Source: Cephalotrichum gorgonifer (Eukaryota; Ascomycota; Sordariomycetes; Microascales; Microascaceae). Taken from it: a DNA stretch of 64,000 nucleotides. A program made the position numbers and the translations under genes. The DNA is taken from contig ONZQ02000012.1 of assembly GCA_900312665.1 (NCBI GenBank), positions 917,957-981,956 on the forward strand, given 5' to 3'. The notes beneath the pieces were generated by a model that made no database searches, was not told the origin of the DNA, and saw nothing but the letters and a program-made list of their open reading frames with translations. Shown here piece after piece: positions 61,046 through 64,000 of this stretch; within the stretch, counting starts at the first letter, position 1, and every line of letters begins with the position of its first letter.

Positions 61046-64000
61046 TCATATATCCTCCGGGAAATCCTCTGGGAAATCCGAAATGTCCAGCTCAGGAACC
61101 TCAACCCTCGGCCCGAAATAGTCAAAGTCCTCCAGCGTCTTCAGTACGCACGGGTTCGCCTCGCACCCCTGGGAGTTCACCGTGTTGCCCCACCACACGA
61201 CCTCCCTCGACACCTCCCACCGCACGGCGAAGAAGACGATTATTCCCGTGATGGCGATCCCGCAGGAGAATGCGGCCGAGAGGACATAGTTGTACTGCCT
61301 GGTTGTTAGTTTGATGCTCCAGAAGAGGGGCGGAAATGGGGCTGCAGAGGAAAGAAGTAGAGGGGCAGATGGAGGAAAGCCAAAGGCACGGACAAAAACC
61401 AGAGCAAGAACAAAGGGCGCAATCTCACCTTCGACCACATCGCCAGGAACCTCCGCCTCAGATAGACCCACGACAGCCACCCCACTGGCACCGCAGGCCA
61501 CACGTAGCTCATATTATACGGCGCCCACGACAGGCCCCCGTACACCAGTGCGACGGGATGCACGCCCCTCATCCACCCCCTCACCCTCTCCACCCTCCCG
61601 AGCCACCAGCACGCCACGACGGCCAGCACGCCCAGCGGGAAGCCCACTAGCGTCTCGGTATACATCCCCCCCGGCCCCCACAGCCTCCCGGGCCCCACGG
61701 AGCCCCAGAACACGGTGGAGGTGAAGAGCGAGTCGATGTTCTGGCAGTACATGCTCATCTCCGCCTCGGGCGTGCACACCCCCTCGACGTGCTTCATCTG
61801 GTAGCTCAGAACCCCCGTGCACACAAATGTCGACACCAGCGCGGCGGCAATCTGCGCGCAGAACCCCTGGCGCGGCGGCACCTTGGCGTAGTGCCCCAGC
61901 TTCAGGTTCCCCGAGAACTGGATCGCCTTCGCCGTGGTGACGTAACCGAACGTCTTGAAGTAGTTCATGCTCAGGGCGTTCCCGTCGACGAAGGCGCCGC
62001 CCATGAGCTCCGCTAGCACGTTGAGCACGACCTCTATCCCCGTCGTGGCCTTGATGATCCCCACGGGCACGACGAAGATGACGCAGAGGGCGAGGCCGTA
62101 GAAGACGACACCGGGGGAGGTGTACGTGTCGAAAGCGGCGATGCCGGCGATCCCCAGCGCCGCGGCGGGGAGGAGGATGGCGAGGTACCACCACTCCGGG
62201 ACTTCGGTGTATCGTCTCATGAGCCGGTTGTGAACGTCCACCACGGGAATGGACTCGTCGCCGTCATTCTGCCTCCGGAGCGCGCTGCTTACCAGCGATC
62301 TGACTCCCCTCGCGATCTCGTCGCCGTAGTAGAGCGCCGCGTAGGTCAGCGTGGCCGTGTACACGGCGAAGAACGACATGAACAGGACAATGTTACCCGC
62401 GGTGATGTACGGCGCCGAGTACCCGTCGTACCCCTCCTTATTGAAGAGCCTATCCTCGCCGACCACCAGGAACGCGGAGTACCTCATCGCCATGTTATCG
62501 TAAATCCCGTTCGAGTTGATAGGCAGGTATCCCGTGTTGTACGCGTTGGAATACCACAGGCCCAGAATGATCCCCATCGAGCCGACCGCGCCGATGAATT
62601 TGTTAAGAGTGCAGAACCACGGGATCACTAGCGGGTCGGAGCCGTCCCAGTGGAGTGTCTCCCAGTCAAAGGTAGGCCAAGGATTCACCCCCAGGCCGCT
62701 GTTGAACCCCGTTATGGTGCTAAGGTCGCGGTTCATTGGCGAGATCCACGTCATCCAGCTAAAGTTGGAGAGAGAGGTCCAGAGGAAGGCGGGGAGCCAG
62801 TACCACAGCTTCATGGCTAAAAATGACGCGTAGAAGAAGGCGCGGCGGGAGGAACGCCACACGGACAGACCGGGCCCGCGGACGGCCGGATTCTTGTCCT
62901 GCTTATGAAGGGCGGAGTTGAGGGCGAGGGTGACGAGGGTGGTGGGCCAGATGCAGTATGAGGGGTAGACGATGAACCTCCGGCAGACACCCGCGACGCC
63001 GTAGCCGATGAAGTTGGTGGAGAGGGCGACGAGGATCTGGTATCCGAACTGGGCAGCCCACGGCTGGTTGAAGTAGTGCGGGAGATATTGCATCCACATT
63101 GTATATGCCGTGTAGGGCGGGTTGTACGCGACGTTAGCCATGATGGTTATCAACATGTGCTCCTTCTTAGAGAACACGCCGGGGTTTAGGCTATGGCGCA
63201 CGTCAAAGACAGTGACGCCCACGTCAGGGAGGGCCAGCTCGCATAGCTTCCCGACGGGCCACGCGAGGAGCTGGACGACGTTCGAGAGGACGAAGAGCGA
63301 CGGGTATGTTATCGAGAACAGCTGGTTGACGAATGAGATTGGGATGGCGAACAGGATTCCGATGGCCCAGGCGCGTATAGTCGAGCAGGGCGTGTCGGGG
63401 TCGTCGTCGTTTTCGGCCACGGCGCGGACCTCGGCGTAGGGGCTGTTATTAGTGATGAGGGCGGCCTCCAGCTTCAGTTCCTGGATGAGGGCCCGGTGTT
63501 TCTCGGGCTGTGCGAGGACGGTCACGTCTGATCGGTTAGCCTGCAGTTCCTGGCCTTGTCCGGAGGCATGGTGCATACCAAGGAACTCTTCGATCTTCTT
63601 AATTACGGAGAATGGAAAGTTGGGGTCATGTTTGTGGACCTTGTGTATTCTTTGCATTAACTATGGGCGGATAGGCGTTAGTCCTATGGCCACTAGGTCG
63701 GGGATCAAGACTGGCGCTTACAAGTTTTACCTCTTCAAGGGTATATTGGTCTGCTAGCTCCTTCACGTGAAGCAGGTCATCTCCTGTGGCGCAAAGGTCA
63801 CTGCTTGAAGTGTTAGGTCGTTTACAGCCACACAAAAGGTCCTTCGAGGACTTGCCGCTGCGCATCTGCGAGAAAGGACACCTCATCGTAGGCACCCCTC
63901 GTCTTATATCAAGTTAGCCGTAGTTCCCGCCCTCCAGCCATTCTACTAAATCTTCAGGTAGCACCCCGCACTCAGTGACGTCTCGATACTCACATCCGGC
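61046..64000 (-). CDS. OPT-family oligopeptide transporter, 5' end beyond window
   Basis: The core is exon 63660-61429 followed by a last exon 61294-61046. An upstream exon ends at 63722 (ADQYTLEEVKL) and more 5' exon sequence probably exists; a perfect GTGAGT donor lies at the right edge (about 63993). The protein has the OPT signature elements: HKHDPNFPFSVIKKIEEFLG, a long series of hydrophobic helices, HSLNPGVFSKKEHMLITIMA, SPMNRDLSTITGFNSGLGVN followed by PWPTFDW, NAYNTGYLPINSNGIYDN, and NYFKTFGYVTTAKAIQFSGN with LKLGHYAKVPPR. The C-terminal exon supplies the last membrane helix and an acidic tail. OPT proteins are proton-coupled plasma-membrane importers of tetra- and pentapeptides and, in some members, glutathione or metal chelates. 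Substrate cannot be read from sequence. Confidence 0.88.

Overview
The window is nuclear DNA of a filamentous ascomycete (Pezizomycotina; the gene repertoire and intron style fit Sordariomycetes best, but I cannot fix the genus). The reasons are 50-70 bp spliceosomal introns with GTRNGT donors, long promoters, and typical filamentous-fungal genes: PtaB/LIM-binding regulator, HbrB, Vps39, Gon7, AMA1, a syntaxin-8-type SNARE, Prm1 and an OPT transporter. I recognised no rRNA, tRNA, CRISPR array or intact transposon. All exon junctions were read by eye from splice consensus and phase and are not experimentally supported.

Layout. 1-9.5 kb is conserved: a LIM-binding-domain regulator that runs off the left edge, a 4 kb promoter region, and the TORC2-associated HbrB protein. 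10.3-34.6 kb is an accessory block rich in fungal immunity or cell-death architectures. It holds a C2H2/alpha-beta-hydrolase/NACHT/ankyrin receptor read as nine exons, a DUF7580-like plus subtilisin protease tail-to-tail with a gasdermin-like protein, a broken DUF6601 membrane-protein gene, a broken phosphotransferase gene, a GNAT-ankyrin protein, a Sel1/ankyrin protein beside a protein kinase, and a HeLo-like pseudokinase. 35.6-64 kb returns to mostly conserved genes: Gon7, Vps39, the meiotic APC/C activator AMA1, a Qc-SNARE, an F-box protein, a small conserved protein, Prm1, an APH-type kinase, a GNAT enzyme, a Cys/His-rich repeat protein, and an OPT transporter that appears to continue past the right edge.

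Main points. (1) The subtilisin/gasdermin pair (17.1-21.5 kb) resembles the Podospora het-Q2/het-Q1 incompatibility module, in which a subtilisin-like protease cuts and activates a gasdermin-like pore former. Here the protease carries an N-terminal helical plus DUF7580-like module and sits next to a large NACHT receptor. (2) The AMA1 gene keeps its C-box, WD40 domain and C-terminal Ile-Arg tail but has one in-frame TAG before the C-box. This is a candidate for sexual-stage A-to-I RNA editing (UAG to UGG). (3) A Cys/His-rich protein has five introns that all split a zinc-ligand-like His codon after its first base. (4) The accessory block has fresh-looking damage: an 8-bp tandem duplication in the DUF6601 gene, a nonsense codon in an APH gene, and a frame break in an ankyrin gene.
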